The notes: generated by a model not told the origin, from the letters alone. A DNA stretch of 42,286 nucleotides from Lachnospiraceae bacterium (GCA_021199495.1 JAJQHY010000050.1:1-42286); one strand, 5' to 3'; numbered from the stretch's first letter, positions 16,201 to 24,049 are shown. Numbers and translations are program-made.

Positions 16201-17425
16201 ACAGTCCATGGCGGACGCAGTGACCAATGTGGCGGATAAGATCAGGAGTTTCCTGCACTTCTCTGTGCCGGATGAGGGACCACTCTCAGATGCAGACTCC
16301 TGGGGTTCCGATATGATGGATACCTTTGCTTCCGGTATCTCAAAAAACAGCTCTGTGGTGACAAAAACGGTGAGCAAGGTGGTCTCCTCGGTCAGCAACC
16401 AGATCTCCACCATGATGTCCAGCCTCAAGACCTCTTTCTCCAGCGGCTGGAGTAACATTACGAGCACCGTTTCAAAAGCGATGAGCAGTGTGGGTTCTGT
16501 GGTGTCCTCCGGGATGAGCGGGGTAAAAACTGCAGTAAGCAGTGGCTGGAATACGGTTGCCTCCGCCAGCACCAGCGCATGGACGAAAATCAAATCTACT
16601 GTCAGCACAGCGGTATCCGGGGTAAAAACCACCGTCTCCTCTGCGTGGAGCACCATCAAGAACAGCACCACTACCGCATGGAATGCGGTCAAGAGTACTC
16701 TGTCCTCCTGTTGGACGGGCATTAAAAGCACGGTGTCTACCGCATCATCCAGTGTCAAGACTACCCTGTCCTCCGCTTGGAGCAGCGTCAAGACTTCGAC
16801 CAGCAGCGCATGGAGCAATGTGAAATCGACCGTTTCCTCCACACTCACCAAGATGAAGTCCACGGTATCCACCGGGATGTCCAGTGTGAAGAGCAGCTTC
16901 ACCAGCCCCATGTCCAGCCTGGTGTCCTCTGCGGTATCCTGGGGCAAAGACATCTGCTCCCAGCTTGCCAGCGGTATCAAGAAATACGCCAGCAAGGTGG
17001 TTTCCGCGGCGAAGTCTCTGGCAAGCTCCATCAAGGGCTATTTGGGCTTCTCCCTGCCGGAGAAAGGCCCCCTGTCGGATGCAGACGAGTATATGCCAGA
17101 CTTCATGGAGCTGCTGGCTGGTGGGATGAAGGACAGCATGAGCAGTGTGTTGGAGCAGGCAAGAAACGTGGCTGGCTCCATCGGCGGTATCTTGGAGGAC
17201 GGGATAGAACTGCCTGATCTGTCTGATGTAAACAGTACAATGGCGTTGGCGGGAGCTTCCCCCTCTGCTTCAAGAGAGGTTTCCGCTGGGCAGCGCACGA
17301 CTAATGTGGGCGGCATCAGCGTTGTAGTCAACGGCTATAATGCGCAGGACGACAATGCCCTGGCAAAGATGGTGGCAAGTAAGATTAGCGACATGTTCGA
17401 TGAGAACGATGCAGTCTTCCGCTGA
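13271..17425 (+). CDS. tail tape measure protein
   Basis: 1384 residues from ATG 13271. The N-terminus (VEIGGDTTKLQTALKSVN) and coiled coils to ~150 lead into the TP901-type core (DFEASMSQVQATMGIT, SAFSASECAEALNYLALAGYD, GTHLRNVILSLQSP). Hydrophobic stretches lie near 490-515 and 558-580. Residues ~800-950 and 1040-1190 hold dozens of repeats of about 11 residues with AWN/AWS-S-V-K cores. Two copies of a WGKD...FS.P..GPLSDAD module lie near 960-1010 and 1225-1275. Length sets the tail length. The duplicated module suggests expansion by recombination. Confidence 0.95.
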   Translation: MANRIAGITVEIGGDTTKLQTALKSVNSEIKSTQSQLKDVNTLLKLDPTNTTLLTQKQKLLTTAIADTKEKLTTLKTAAEQANEQLQKGDITQEQYDALQREIIATEQELEKLADQAAESNAALAKIEEVGSKLESVGDSISSVGEKLIPVTAGIAALGTTAVSTASDFEASMSQVQATMGITKDAMSEVDGETVNTMDTLSALAKQMGSETAFSASECAEALNYLALAGYDTQQMCDTLPTVLNLAAAGDIDLADASDMVTDAMSALGMEVSDADTMVDQMAKTASTTNTSVAQLGEGILTIGATAKSIKGGTAELNTALGILANNGIKGAEGGTHLRNVILSLQSPTDEATSCMKDLGVQVYDSEGNMRSLNDILGDLNTSMDGMTSEEKSNIIGTIFNKTDLSSVNALLANTGDTWDALQESIEASSGAAQQMADTQLDNLSGQLTILKSALEGLAISFGEILLPAIKSIVEKIQGFVDMLNAMDDSQKEMIVRIAAVVAAIGPLLIILGKTISTVGSAMKGFSSLGTSILKVVNHAKTGTGMVGKLVTAIGGISTPVVAVVAVIGTLIAAFVTLWNSNEEFRENIISIWNSIVSRVTEFVDGIKERLSDLGISFEGMGSILDVLKGAWMEFCNLLAPVFEGAFSAVATILDTVLDVITGLLDVFIGIFTGDWEQAWTGIREIFGGIWDGISSLFSTALDTIQQTADVVLGWFGTSWEKMWSGIQSFFESIWNGISSFFYGILTGIQTTATTVWTAISEFFSSIFNTIYTAVSTAWNSVYTTVTDVWNNIWSVIEPLVTAFGYLFETVFQAIQIVISNAMTTIQTTIQNIWNAIVSFLSPILTSIQTAVSSAWNAAKTAVSSAMSAIKSVVSSAWNTVKSAVSSAVSAISTTVSSVWNTIQGYLSSVMASIQSKVTGIWNNIKSGVASAIGGIYTNVQTGFNNAVSFIKSLVSAAKSWGKDLIQNIIDGIKAKIQSMADAVTNVADKIRSFLHFSVPDEGPLSDADSWGSDMMDTFASGISKNSSVVTKTVSKVVSSVSNQISTMMSSLKTSFSSGWSNITSTVSKAMSSVGSVVSSGMSGVKTAVSSGWNTVASASTSAWTKIKSTVSTAVSGVKTTVSSAWSTIKNSTTTAWNAVKSTLSSCWTGIKSTVSTASSSVKTTLSSAWSSVKTSTSSAWSNVKSTVSSTLTKMKSTVSTGMSSVKSSFTSPMSSLVSSAVSWGKDICSQLASGIKKYASKVVSAAKSLASSIKGYLGFSLPEKGPLSDADEYMPDFMELLAGGMKDSMSSVLEQARNVAGSIGGILEDGIELPDLSDVNSTMALAGASPSASREVSAGQRTTNVGGISVVVNGYNAQDDNALAKMVASKISDMFDENDAVFR

Positions 17426-17457
17426 GAACAACATGAGAGGGGAAGTGAACAAGTACA

Positions 17458-18216
17458 GTGGCAACAACAGCATATGAGACGGGCCGGACACCCGGTCGGC
17501 AGTATCTGGAGTTCAACGGCATCTCCAGCAGAGAGTTCCTGCTGTATCTGTCCGGCCCAGGGGTATATGACGCTCCCGCACCAGACGTCAGTACCACATC
17601 TATCCCCGGACTGAACGGCGACCTGATCACGGACAACGCCAGGATGGGGCTTCGCAGATTCCAAAATGTGAATATCCAATATGATGCATTCTTCTTCAAC
17701 GGCCTTCCTGCAAAGACGGCAGCGGTCAAGTCATGGCTGCTGTCACCAGCAGGGTACCAGAAGCTGAAGGACTCCTATGACCCGGATTTCTTCCGCATGG
17801 CTATGTGTACCTCCGCGCTCACCTTCCAGGTCACACGCCAGCAGGCCGCAGAGGTGGAGCTTACCTTCAACTGCAAGCCCCAGCGCTGGAGCGAGGCGGG
17901 GCAGGAGGCGGTCACCCTTGACAGCAGCGGCTCTGTCCTGGAGAATCCCTATGCCTTTCACGCACAGCCGCTCATCCGGGTCTATGGAGACGGTGAAGGG
18001 GAGCTGACCATAGGAGATCACTCTGTTGTTCTCTACTCTATCGACGGATATGTAGACCTGAACTGTGAGACCCAGAATGCCTATAATGCTGACGGGTTTT
18101 GCAACGACACGATATACTCGGAGGACTTTCCGCTGCTGGCCCCCGGCGAGAACACTATCGTCTGGGACAGCGGCATCTCCTCCGTAGAAATCACTCCAAG
18201 GTGGTGGACGCTATGA
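17458..18216 (+). CDS. distal tail protein (Dit)
   Basis: 252 residues from GTG 17458, the only start after an in-frame TGA at 17446; the GAGAGGGGAAG site is about 12 nt away. LEFNGISSREFLLYLSG, STTSIPGLNGDL, YDAFFF, LLSPAGYQKLKDSYDPDFFRMA and VELTFNCKPQRWSEAGQ match the SPP1 gp19.1/TP901-1 Dit family. Dit hexamers form the hub at the tail tip where Tal and receptor-binding proteins attach. The last bases overlap the next start (ATGA). Confidence 0.88.
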   Translation: MATTAYETGRTPGRQYLEFNGISSREFLLYLSGPGVYDAPAPDVSTTSIPGLNGDLITDNARMGLRRFQNVNIQYDAFFFNGLPAKTAAVKSWLLSPAGYQKLKDSYDPDFFRMAMCTSALTFQVTRQQAAEVELTFNCKPQRWSEAGQEAVTLDSSGSVLENPYAFHAQPLIRVYGDGEGELTIGDHSVVLYSIDGYVDLNCETQNAYNADGFCNDTIYSEDFPLLAPGENTIVWDSGISSVEITPRWWTL

Positions 18217-21200
18217 TACCCTGTCTATATACAGCGTCCGAGACAGCGTTCACCACTAACGGCATCGGTAAGCTGTCTGACGCAGTTTCCTGCCGGGTGA
18301 CAGAGAAACGGAACAGCAGTTATGAGCTGAAGATGACCTATCCCACAGACGGCATCCATGCGGACAGCATTCAGAAGGGCTGTCTTATTCTGGCAAAGCC
18401 CTCCATGGCGGCATCCTCTCAGCCCTTCCGTATTTATAAAATCACCACAGAGCAGTCGGGGACGATGGAGATTGCCGCACGCCATGTGAGCTATCAGCTC
18501 AACGACATCACAGCGTCTACCGTCTATGGGGCCAGCTGTCGTTCCGCTATCCTGTCTTTGAAAACCAATGCCACTACACCCTGCGACTTCACCTTCTCTA
18601 CAGACATCGACTCCGATGTGCCCCTGTCCATTGATGAGCCGAACTCTCTGCGGAACTGTCTCGGGGGGATTGACGGCTCCATCCTGGACACCTACGGCGG
18701 TGAGTTCGAGTGGGATCGATTCAACGTCATCCTCCACAAGGAGAGAGGTTCGGACAATGGTGTCCGCATCGTTTATGGGAAGAACCTGGTGGAGCTGACA
18801 CTGAAGGTAGATGACGGGGATGTCATCACCGGCGTACACCCCTTCTGGAAAGGCTCGGTGTCTGTGGAGGATACAGATGATAGCGGCGATACCGCGGTCG
18901 ATACACAGGAGGTCAAGGTAGAGCTGCCAGAGAAGCTAGTGATGGTGGACGGGGCCACGGAGTACCGGATCAGAGTGCTGGATTGCAGCACTGTATTCGA
19001 GTCACAGCCTACTGAGGAGCAGCTCCGGGCATATGCGGAGAGCTACTTGGCATCTACCTCCTACACCACACCGGAGATCGATGTGGAGATCAACTTTGCC
19101 CAGTTGTGGCAGACGCCGGACTATGCAGATATTGCCGCAGCGGAGCAGGTCAGCCTGTGTGACACTGTCCATGTGTATCTCTCCAAGCTGGGAATAGAAG
19201 TCTCCAGCAAGGTGACGGAGACGGTGTACGACACACTGCTGGAGCGATATGAGAGCATCACCCTGTCCAACTCCACTGTAGTCTCCAACCGCTCCCTAGT
19301 CTCTACGATAGATGATTTAGTGTCCGCCAGCGTCTCCGCCCTGGAGACAAAGCAGACCCAGGAATACTCCACGCTATATGCCAGCATCCAGACGTTGGTG
19401 GCAGGGTCTATTACAGCCGAGACAGTTCGTGCCATTATCGCTGACTTCGACTATGTTGCAGTGGACGAGTTGGATGCAGCTGTCGCCGATTTGGGGTATG
19501 TGACGGCGAAGCAGGTAGAGGCGGACTACATCAAGGTGGAGAATCTCAGCGCAGCTGTTGGAGAGCTGGGGTACCTGACTGCAGAGAACGCAGCCCTGAC
19601 CTATGCCACGACAACGACGCTGAATACGAACTACCTGACTGCAGGAGAGATCAGCGCCAAATATGCTGCCATCGACTTTGCAAATGTAGAGGTGGCAAGT
19701 GTCGGCACCCTGTTCGCAACAGTAGGTTTGTTGACCAACATGACCATCGTGGATGGCTATGTCACAGGGGCTCTCAACGGCGTGACCATATCGGCTAATC
19801 AGCTGACCGCCGGGACCATCGATGCCGGAACGATCACTGTGGTCAATCTGGACTGTGCGAATCTGACGGTAGGCACCATCAACGGAAACCAAATCGCTGC
19901 TGGGACGATCACAGCGGACAACCTGGCGGAGGACGTGACAGGTGCGATCTCCAACGCCCTAGCTACGGCGGATGGCAAGAACACGGTCTACTACTCAGAG
20001 GCGGCGCCCAGTGGTGGGAGCTATTCCGTCAATGATATTTGGTACGATACAGATGACGGGAACGCCATGTACTATTGGGACGGATCTGAATGGGTACTGG
20101 CCCAATATGGTTCGGATGCCATCGCTGCAGGAGCCGTTACTGCGGAGCAGATAGCAGCTTCCGCTGTTACAGCGGCGAAGATCGCAGCGGGTACCATTAC
20201 CTCAAATGAAATCGCCAGCGGCACTATCCTGGCATCCAACATTGCCAGCGGAACGATCACCGGGTCGCTTATCGCAGCGGATACGATCACTGGCGACAAC
20301 ATTGCATCGGAGACGATCACAGCGGACAATATCGTGGCGGGTGCCATCACGACCAGCAAGCTGGCGGCCAGTGCAGTGATTGCAGAGAAAATCGCTTCTG
20401 CCGCCATCACTACAGATAAGCTGGCAGCCAATGCGGTCACAGCGGCAAAGATCAATGTCACCGACTTATTTGCCCAGGACATCACTGCGACGGGGACCAT
20501 TACCGGCGTGACTATCAAGGGCGCCACAGGAGACTTCTCCGGGACGATTTCGGCTACCTCTGGCACAATTGGCGGGTGGTCAATAACTACTAATGCATTG
20601 TCGAATACTGCTACAGTCGGTCACCTGCCATATACTTGCCAGATGGCCGTTTCGACTGATGATGCCTATTACCACCCTTTTAGCATTAAGGATGACACGA
20701 GTGACACTTATACATTTTATATATCCCACCTCGGCTATATAAAATGTGCGTCTATTACTGCTACTTCTATAACGGCATCGCAGACGCTCTCTGTCACAGG
20801 AGCAACAACGCTCAATAACACCCTTTCTGTCACAGGAGCGGCCACACTCAGCAGCACCCTGGCGGTTACTGGCGCAGCTACGCTCAGCAGCACCCTAAGT
20901 GTCAGCAGCACGATCACTGTGGGGAACAATGCCCGATTTGCCAATGGCTACGGTGTCTATGTCGCTGATACTGGTGGCACCTACCGACTCCTCGGTAATC
21001 TGAACGCAGCTAATAACTATTTATTATGCACCGGTAGTATGACAAATACCCTCTATATCGGGACAACAAGCTACACATCAAATATCTATTTGCGGACTGC
21101 TGGCAGTATTTACGCAGGGCCAAAAAGCATCCGGGTGCCAGAGGTGCAGAAAGGGTATATCTCTATCACCCCCTCTGCAGCAAATACACCCACAGGGTCG

Positions 21201-21383
21201 GCAGTCACTTTTAGCAGCACGTTCTCTGGAACGCCGCGTGTGGTTGTAACTCCTTCTACGACCGTACCCGGAACCACGGTGACAGGCGTGGGCACATCTG
21301 GAGCCAGTAGCACAGGGGTCACCATCTATGTGACTCGGACAAACACATCGTCGACCGGTATACACTGGATAGCAGTTTACTGA
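18213..21383 (+). CDS. tail-associated protein (Tal) fused to repetitive fibre
   Basis: 1056 residues from ATG 18213. Residues 1-~390 form the gp44/Tal-type baseplate hub (TTNGIGKLSDAVSCRVTEKR, YELKMTYP, ARHVSYQLNDITASTV, DTVHVYLSKLGIEVSSKVTE). From ~420 a long shaft follows: YVAVDELDAAVADLGYVTAK repeats, then about 20 short units of the type AGTIT.N.IASGTI (~525-765), and LSVTGAATLSST units near 860-900. The tail (~985-1056) is a beta-rich PRVVVTPSTTVPGTTVTGVG tip. Hub, shaft and probable receptor-binding tip are thus one polypeptide. Bases ~20,580-21,110 are visibly AT-richer than the neighbours, suggesting tip exchange. Confidence 0.85.
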   Translation: MIPCLYTASETAFTTNGIGKLSDAVSCRVTEKRNSSYELKMTYPTDGIHADSIQKGCLILAKPSMAASSQPFRIYKITTEQSGTMEIAARHVSYQLNDITASTVYGASCRSAILSLKTNATTPCDFTFSTDIDSDVPLSIDEPNSLRNCLGGIDGSILDTYGGEFEWDRFNVILHKERGSDNGVRIVYGKNLVELTLKVDDGDVITGVHPFWKGSVSVEDTDDSGDTAVDTQEVKVELPEKLVMVDGATEYRIRVLDCSTVFESQPTEEQLRAYAESYLASTSYTTPEIDVEINFAQLWQTPDYADIAAAEQVSLCDTVHVYLSKLGIEVSSKVTETVYDTLLERYESITLSNSTVVSNRSLVSTIDDLVSASVSALETKQTQEYSTLYASIQTLVAGSITAETVRAIIADFDYVAVDELDAAVADLGYVTAKQVEADYIKVENLSAAVGELGYLTAENAALTYATTTTLNTNYLTAGEISAKYAAIDFANVEVASVGTLFATVGLLTNMTIVDGYVTGALNGVTISANQLTAGTIDAGTITVVNLDCANLTVGTINGNQIAAGTITADNLAEDVTGAISNALATADGKNTVYYSEAAPSGGSYSVNDIWYDTDDGNAMYYWDGSEWVLAQYGSDAIAAGAVTAEQIAASAVTAAKIAAGTITSNEIASGTILASNIASGTITGSLIAADTITGDNIASETITADNIVAGAITTSKLAASAVIAEKIASAAITTDKLAANAVTAAKINVTDLFAQDITATGTITGVTIKGATGDFSGTISATSGTIGGWSITTNALSNTATVGHLPYTCQMAVSTDDAYYHPFSIKDDTSDTYTFYISHLGYIKCASITATSITASQTLSVTGATTLNNTLSVTGAATLSSTLAVTGAATLSSTLSVSSTITVGNNARFANGYGVYVADTGGTYRLLGNLNAANNYLLCTGSMTNTLYIGTTSYTSNIYLRTAGSIYAGPKSIRVPEVQKGYISITPSAANTPTGSAVTFSSTFSGTPRVVVTPSTTVPGTTVTGVGTSGASSTGVTIYVTRTNTSSTGIHWIAVY

Positions 21384-21399
21384 GAACAGGAGGTAAACA

Positions 21400-21624
21400 A
21401 TGACTTTTTATGACAAAAATGGTGCAGCCCTTTCTGTGGGTGACCACATCGTTCCTGACGATGGCTTGGAGCTGGTGCTGGTATCTTCCGGCTATCTCGC
21501 CGACCTCGACCAAGATGTTCTCTTTGGGCAGCAGGTCAAAAACCTTGCCGCATTCAGCATCCTGACTCAGGAGGACTTAAGCAGTCAATGGACAAAAAAG
21601 GAGGAGAGCGATGATGAGGGATAA
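21400..21624 (+). CDS. small unknown tail-region protein
   Basis: 74 residues behind CAGGAGGTAAAC. MTFYDKNGAALSVGDHIVPDDGLELVLVSSG resembles small SH3-like/barrel proteins; ILTQEDLSSQW and a charged end follow. Not recognised. It lies between the fibre gene and the S74-like gene, overlapping the latter by 14 nt, and may be a fibre assembly factor. Confidence 0.6.
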   Translation: MTFYDKNGAALSVGDHIVPDDGLELVLVSSGYLADLDQDVLFGQQVKNLAAFSILTQEDLSSQWTKKEESDDEG

Positions 21625-21913
21625 ACAAGATATTCAGCCTCTGCGCCTTGTGGAGAAAGAGGTGGTGGATGACCTGATCCCGATTTCCTACCGGGAAGAC
21701 AAGCTTCAGCACTACGGATTTCTGGTCAAGGATGTGGAGGAGACACTGGAGGATTTAGGCATCTGGGACAGCGCACTGGTACAGAAGGGCTCGGACGGCA
21801 CAAAACGTGTGGCCCATGAGGAGCTCATCCCACTGCTGGTAGACGAGGTGCAGACACTGAAGCGCCAGGTGCGCATCCTGCAGACACTCATGAGTGATTT
21901 CCTGGGAGGTTGA
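21611..21913 (+). CDS. free-standing S74-like fibre chaperone domain
   Basis: 100 residues (ATG 21611 or 21614, after AAGGAGGAG). The sequence DKQDIQPL, DDLIPISYRED, LQHYGFLVKDVEETLEDLGI, then EELIPLLVDEVQTLKRQVRI follows the intramolecular chaperone/peptidase S74 domain that usually forms the C-terminus of tail fibres, including its GF..(Q/K)DVE core and final EL..L...E...L coiled coil. The protein begins where the catalytic Ser-Asp (SD.RLK.NI) would be and lacks the serine. It is therefore likely a trans-acting, non-cleaving trimerisation factor for the fibre encoded just upstream. The assignment rests on motif resemblance. Confidence 0.6.
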   Translation: MMRDKQDIQPLRLVEKEVVDDLIPISYREDKLQHYGFLVKDVEETLEDLGIWDSALVQKGSDGTKRVAHEELIPLLVDEVQTLKRQVRILQTLMSDFLGG

Positions 21914-21919
21914 ATAAAC

Positions 21920-22147
21920 ATGAATATCTATGACGTACAGTTTGCTGCCATGCGCTCGGGCAATTTTCTCCTTGCTGATTTGGTCAGCCGGGTAAATGCA
22001 CTCTATGCGGCAAATCGGCTGACCGACGAGGACAGAGATTTCCTCATTGCTGCAGCTGTGGAGGAGTACTCGCAAGTCAGGGAACCGCTTCTTCGGGAAA
22101 GGGGCAAATCACGGAAAGGGGGGACTCGAAATGGGTATCAACGGTAG
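21920..22147 (+). CDS. small unknown phage protein
   Basis: 75 residues from ATG 21920, 6 nt after the previous stop, with CTGGGAGG upstream. MNIYDVQFAAMRSGNF is followed by a helical segment with DLVSRVNALYAANRLTDEDRD and a basic end (RERGKSRKGGTRNGYQR). Similar short proteins lie between fibre and lysis genes in clostridial siphoviruses. No function can be given. Confidence 0.6.
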   Translation: MNIYDVQFAAMRSGNFLLADLVSRVNALYAANRLTDEDRDFLIAAAVEEYSQVREPLLRERGKSRKGGTRNGYQR

Positions 22148-22325
22148 GACAAATGACTTCCTGGCAGCGCTGACAAAGCTGGTGCAGGAGAGCGGTCTGC
22201 CAGTATGCAATGTCCGTCTGTGCCTGGAAACCTTGCGCCTTCAGCTCATGGAGCTGGAGCGCCAGGCAATCAGCAAGGAAGCCGAGCAGGAGAATCAGAC
22301 CAATGAGACAAAGCAGGAGGAGTAA
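22131..22325 (+). CDS. small coiled-coil phage protein
   Basis: 64 residues from ATG 22131, overlapping the previous gene by 17 nt, with AAAGGGGGG upstream. NDFLAALTKLVQESGLPVCNVRLCLETLRLQLMELERQAI is entirely helical with heptad leucines and a Gln/Glu-rich end. Unrecognised; it may form an oligomeric helper for tail or lysis proteins. Confidence 0.55.
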   Translation: MGINGRTNDFLAALTKLVQESGLPVCNVRLCLETLRLQLMELERQAISKEAEQENQTNETKQEE

Positions 22326-22328
22326 CAG

Positions 22329-22607
22329 ATGTATGTGGACGCAGAAACCGTCATCCAGGCCGCCGCCCTGGTGACCGCTCTTGGGGTGCTGGTGGGAGCT
22401 ATCCTCTCTGTGTATAAAATCGTGGAGAGGGACAAACGGCAGTCGGTACAAATCAAGTCGATCCAGACGGAGCAGACGCTGCTCTGCTACAGCATCCTGG
22501 CCTGCCTGAAAGGACTCCAGGAACAGGGTTGCGATGGCCCCGTCTCTGACGCCATCGACCGCCTGGAGAAACACCTGAACAAGAAAGCACACCAGGCAGG
22601 TGACTGA
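22329..22607 (+). CDS. membrane protein with one TM helix, holin-associated type
   Basis: 92 residues after AGGAGGAG. One transmembrane segment (IQAAALVTALGVLVGAILSVYKIV, about residues 9-32) is followed by a cytoplasmic helical tail with two cysteines (LLCYSILACLKGLQEQGC). The topology resembles XhlA/Bhl-like proteins next to holins. It may assist the lysis holin, but homology is not visible. Confidence 0.6.
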   Translation: MYVDAETVIQAAALVTALGVLVGAILSVYKIVERDKRQSVQIKSIQTEQTLLCYSILACLKGLQEQGCDGPVSDAIDRLEKHLNKKAHQAGD

Positions 22608-22608
22608 G

Positions 22609-22983
22609 ATGAGGAAACGGAAGCGTACCAGTCAACTGGTACAGGCGTTGAATGAAAGTCCTATCAACTATATGTCCGACCTGTTTATCGTGGCGATGGT
22701 CCTCAGTTGGATCATCGTCATTCTTATTATGGTCATCATGGCAATATGGGCGACTATCGTACTCGGCGACACCTCAGTCTGGTGCTATGTGCAGGAGTTG
22801 ACAGGGGTGCCACTCACAGCAGGGGGAGCCATTTGGATGGTCAAAAATGGTGTCCAACACGCTATCGCCAACAATAAGGGTAAACAGGCGCACATGGACT
22901 TCCCCGCAGTAAACGCTGACGGCGAGGATGATGGGCTTGAGCGGGAGTTTTGTACCAAAACGGATGATGAAGTCCAGGGTTAA
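22609..22983 (+). CDS. membrane protein, possible additional holin-like factor
   Basis: 124 residues from ATG 22609 (GTG 22600 is in frame, overlapping the previous gene). A basic N-terminus (RKRKRTSQLV) precedes a strong hydrophobic stretch, LFIVAMVLSWIIVILIMVIM and onward to about residue 58, then a weaker segment LTAGGAIWMVKNGV and an acidic tail. Membrane localisation is clear, function is not. It is not the main holin candidate, which is at 23733. Confidence 0.6.
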   Translation: MRKRKRTSQLVQALNESPINYMSDLFIVAMVLSWIIVILIMVIMAIWATIVLGDTSVWCYVQELTGVPLTAGGAIWMVKNGVQHAIANNKGKQAHMDFPAVNADGEDDGLEREFCTKTDDEVQG

Positions 22984-23043
22984 ACATTACAAAGAACGAC
23001 CAGAAGAATCGGAAAAGCGTGCTGAGGGAAAAGAACCAGGAAC

Positions 23044-23457
23044 TTATCTGGGCGGCAGTATGATCATCGCTTTGTCAAAGTCGCTCCAGTCGAGGTGTTG
23101 GCCACAACGGTCGCAATAGACCTGATACTCCCGTTCCAGCGTGATGTCACAGCGTGGACAAACTGGAAATCCTATGAGGCCATGTAGAGACGTGAAACAA
23201 CGGAACTCTGTCACTGTCATGGGTTCCCTAAATGATGTCTGTGCGGTGTCAGGAGATGGCATCAGCAGCTCATTGGGTGTACAGTCAAAGCCAGTGCACA
23301 GCTTCTCCAGCGTCAGCATGGATGGCACAGTCTTACCCCTAACAATCTTACTGAAGCATCTGTTACTGAGACAGCAGCGATTTGCGGCAGCTTTATAAGT
23401 AAGGGCATTCTCCCTGCAAAGGCGCTGTACTGAAGTGGACAGGTTTTCTAAAAACAT
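23044..23457 (-). CDS. XRE-type HTH regulator with C-terminal zinc ribbon
   Basis: 137 residues read leftward against the late operon. Residues 1-65 are an XRE helix-turn-helix (LTYKAAANRCCLSNRCFSKI, TLEKLCTGFDCTPNEL). Residues ~95-125 form a zinc ribbon CPRC...YCDRCGQHLDW. The start is taken at ATG 23457; GTG 23466 is possible, and the ribosome site is weak. It lies within the lysis module with a 13-bp inverted repeat spanning its 5' end, consistent with autoregulation. Homologues with the same two domains occur in clostridial prophages. Confidence 0.75.
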   Translation of the reverse strand: MFLENLSTSVQRLCRENALTYKAAANRCCLSNRCFSKIVRGKTVPSMLTLEKLCTGFDCTPNELLMPSPDTAQTSFREPMTVTEFRCFTSLHGLIGFPVCPRCDITLEREYQVYCDRCGQHLDWSDFDKAMIILPPR

Positions 23458-23493
23458 CTTGATCACTCGTTTCTAATAGAAAGATGTTTTTAG
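23448..23493. repeat. 13-bp inverted repeat at the regulator 5' end
   Basis: CTAAAAACATCTT (23448-23460) and AAGATGTTTTTAG (23481-23493) are perfect inverted copies 20 bp apart, the left arm covering the start codon of the leftward regulator. Candidate operator or 5' hairpin. Confidence 0.6.
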
Positions 23494-23526
23494 CGTATGC
23501 GAAGGGTACAGCAACCTCAAGATTGA

Positions 23527-23547
23527 AAGCTGAAAAATTTTCAGCTT
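23527..23547. promoter_or_regulatory. 21-bp perfect palindrome
   Basis: AAGCTGAAAA-A-TTTTCAGCTT, a perfect palindrome between the leftward regulator and the holin genes. It could bind a dimeric regulator. Direct repeats of the form AGC.TATGCG.AGGG.ACAG flank it (starting near 23492 and 23544). Confidence 0.55.
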
Positions 23548-23554
23548 ATGCGTA

Positions 23555-23597
23555 GGGACAGGCACGCTAAGCCATAGTGCCTGTCCCAATAATTTTA
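23555..23597 (+). terminator. 11-bp hairpin followed by AT-rich tract
   Basis: GGGACAGGCAC (23555-23565) pairs with GTGCCTGTCCC (23577-23587), then AATAATTTTATT. It may attenuate transcription into the holin-endolysin genes. Confidence 0.55.
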
Positions 23598-23615
23598 TTG
23601 CAGGAGGGAGTCTAT

Positions 23616-23732
23616 ATGGCAACGAAAACAAATGAAGAAGCGGCTGTATATTCCGTGAGGCAGGAGAGACTGCCTGTGGGCAGATGGCACGGGAATTTGA
23701 TGCCTATGAAACCGATGAAGAGAGGAGAATAA
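23616..23732 (+). CDS. 38-aa small ORF before the holin, possibly truncated
   Basis: A very good ribosome site (AGGAGGGAG) precedes ATG 23616. The product starts MATKTNEEAAVYSV, then becomes basic and Met/Pro-rich (GRWHGNLMPMKPMKRGE). Related phages often carry a longer small acidic protein with a similar start here. From about 23655 the +2 frame reads FREAGETACGQMAREFDAYE, which looks more protein-like, so a frameshift or deletion may have truncated the gene. The TAA abuts the holin ATG. Confidence 0.5.
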   Translation: MATKTNEEAAVYSVRQERLPVGRWHGNLMPMKPMKRGE

Positions 23733-24044
23733 ATGATGGAACTGTTTTTATTAGGGCTTTTGGTCTGCTCCACCATTACGGGGCTGTTGACTGAAGCAGT
23801 GAAAAGGCTGTGTGAGGAGCATGGTCTCAATTATTATGCGAACACCCTTGCCGGGATAGATGCCACAGTGGTATCTATCCTGGTAGGGGTGGGATATGTG
23901 CTGTTTACCGGTTCAGTTGTCACTGCGCAGGTGGTTATCTCTATTATTGCACTGATTTTTATGAGTTGGCTCTGTGCAATGGTGGGCTACGACAAGGTGG
24001 TTCAGGCAATCAGTCAATTTAAGACCTACGGGAAGGACGAGTGA
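23733..24044 (+). CDS. phage holin
   Basis: 103 residues (ATG 23733 or 23736). Three hydrophobic segments are visible: ELFLLGLLVCSTITGLL (3-19), ATVVSILVGVGYVLFTG (~44-60) and VVISIIALIFMSWLCAMVGY (~67-86), separated by a charged loop and ending in a short polar tail. Size, topology and position directly before the endolysin identify it as the holin that opens the membrane for lysis. Confidence 0.85.
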   Translation: MMELFLLGLLVCSTITGLLTEAVKRLCEEHGLNYYANTLAGIDATVVSILVGVGYVLFTGSVVTAQVVISIIALIFMSWLCAMVGYDKVVQAISQFKTYGKDE

Positions 24045-24049
24045 TAAAC

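Noticed and set aside
22928-23119. 63-codon rightward ORF after the membrane protein
   Set aside because: It overlaps the previous gene in another frame, has no ribosome site and runs into the 3' end of the opposite-strand regulator.
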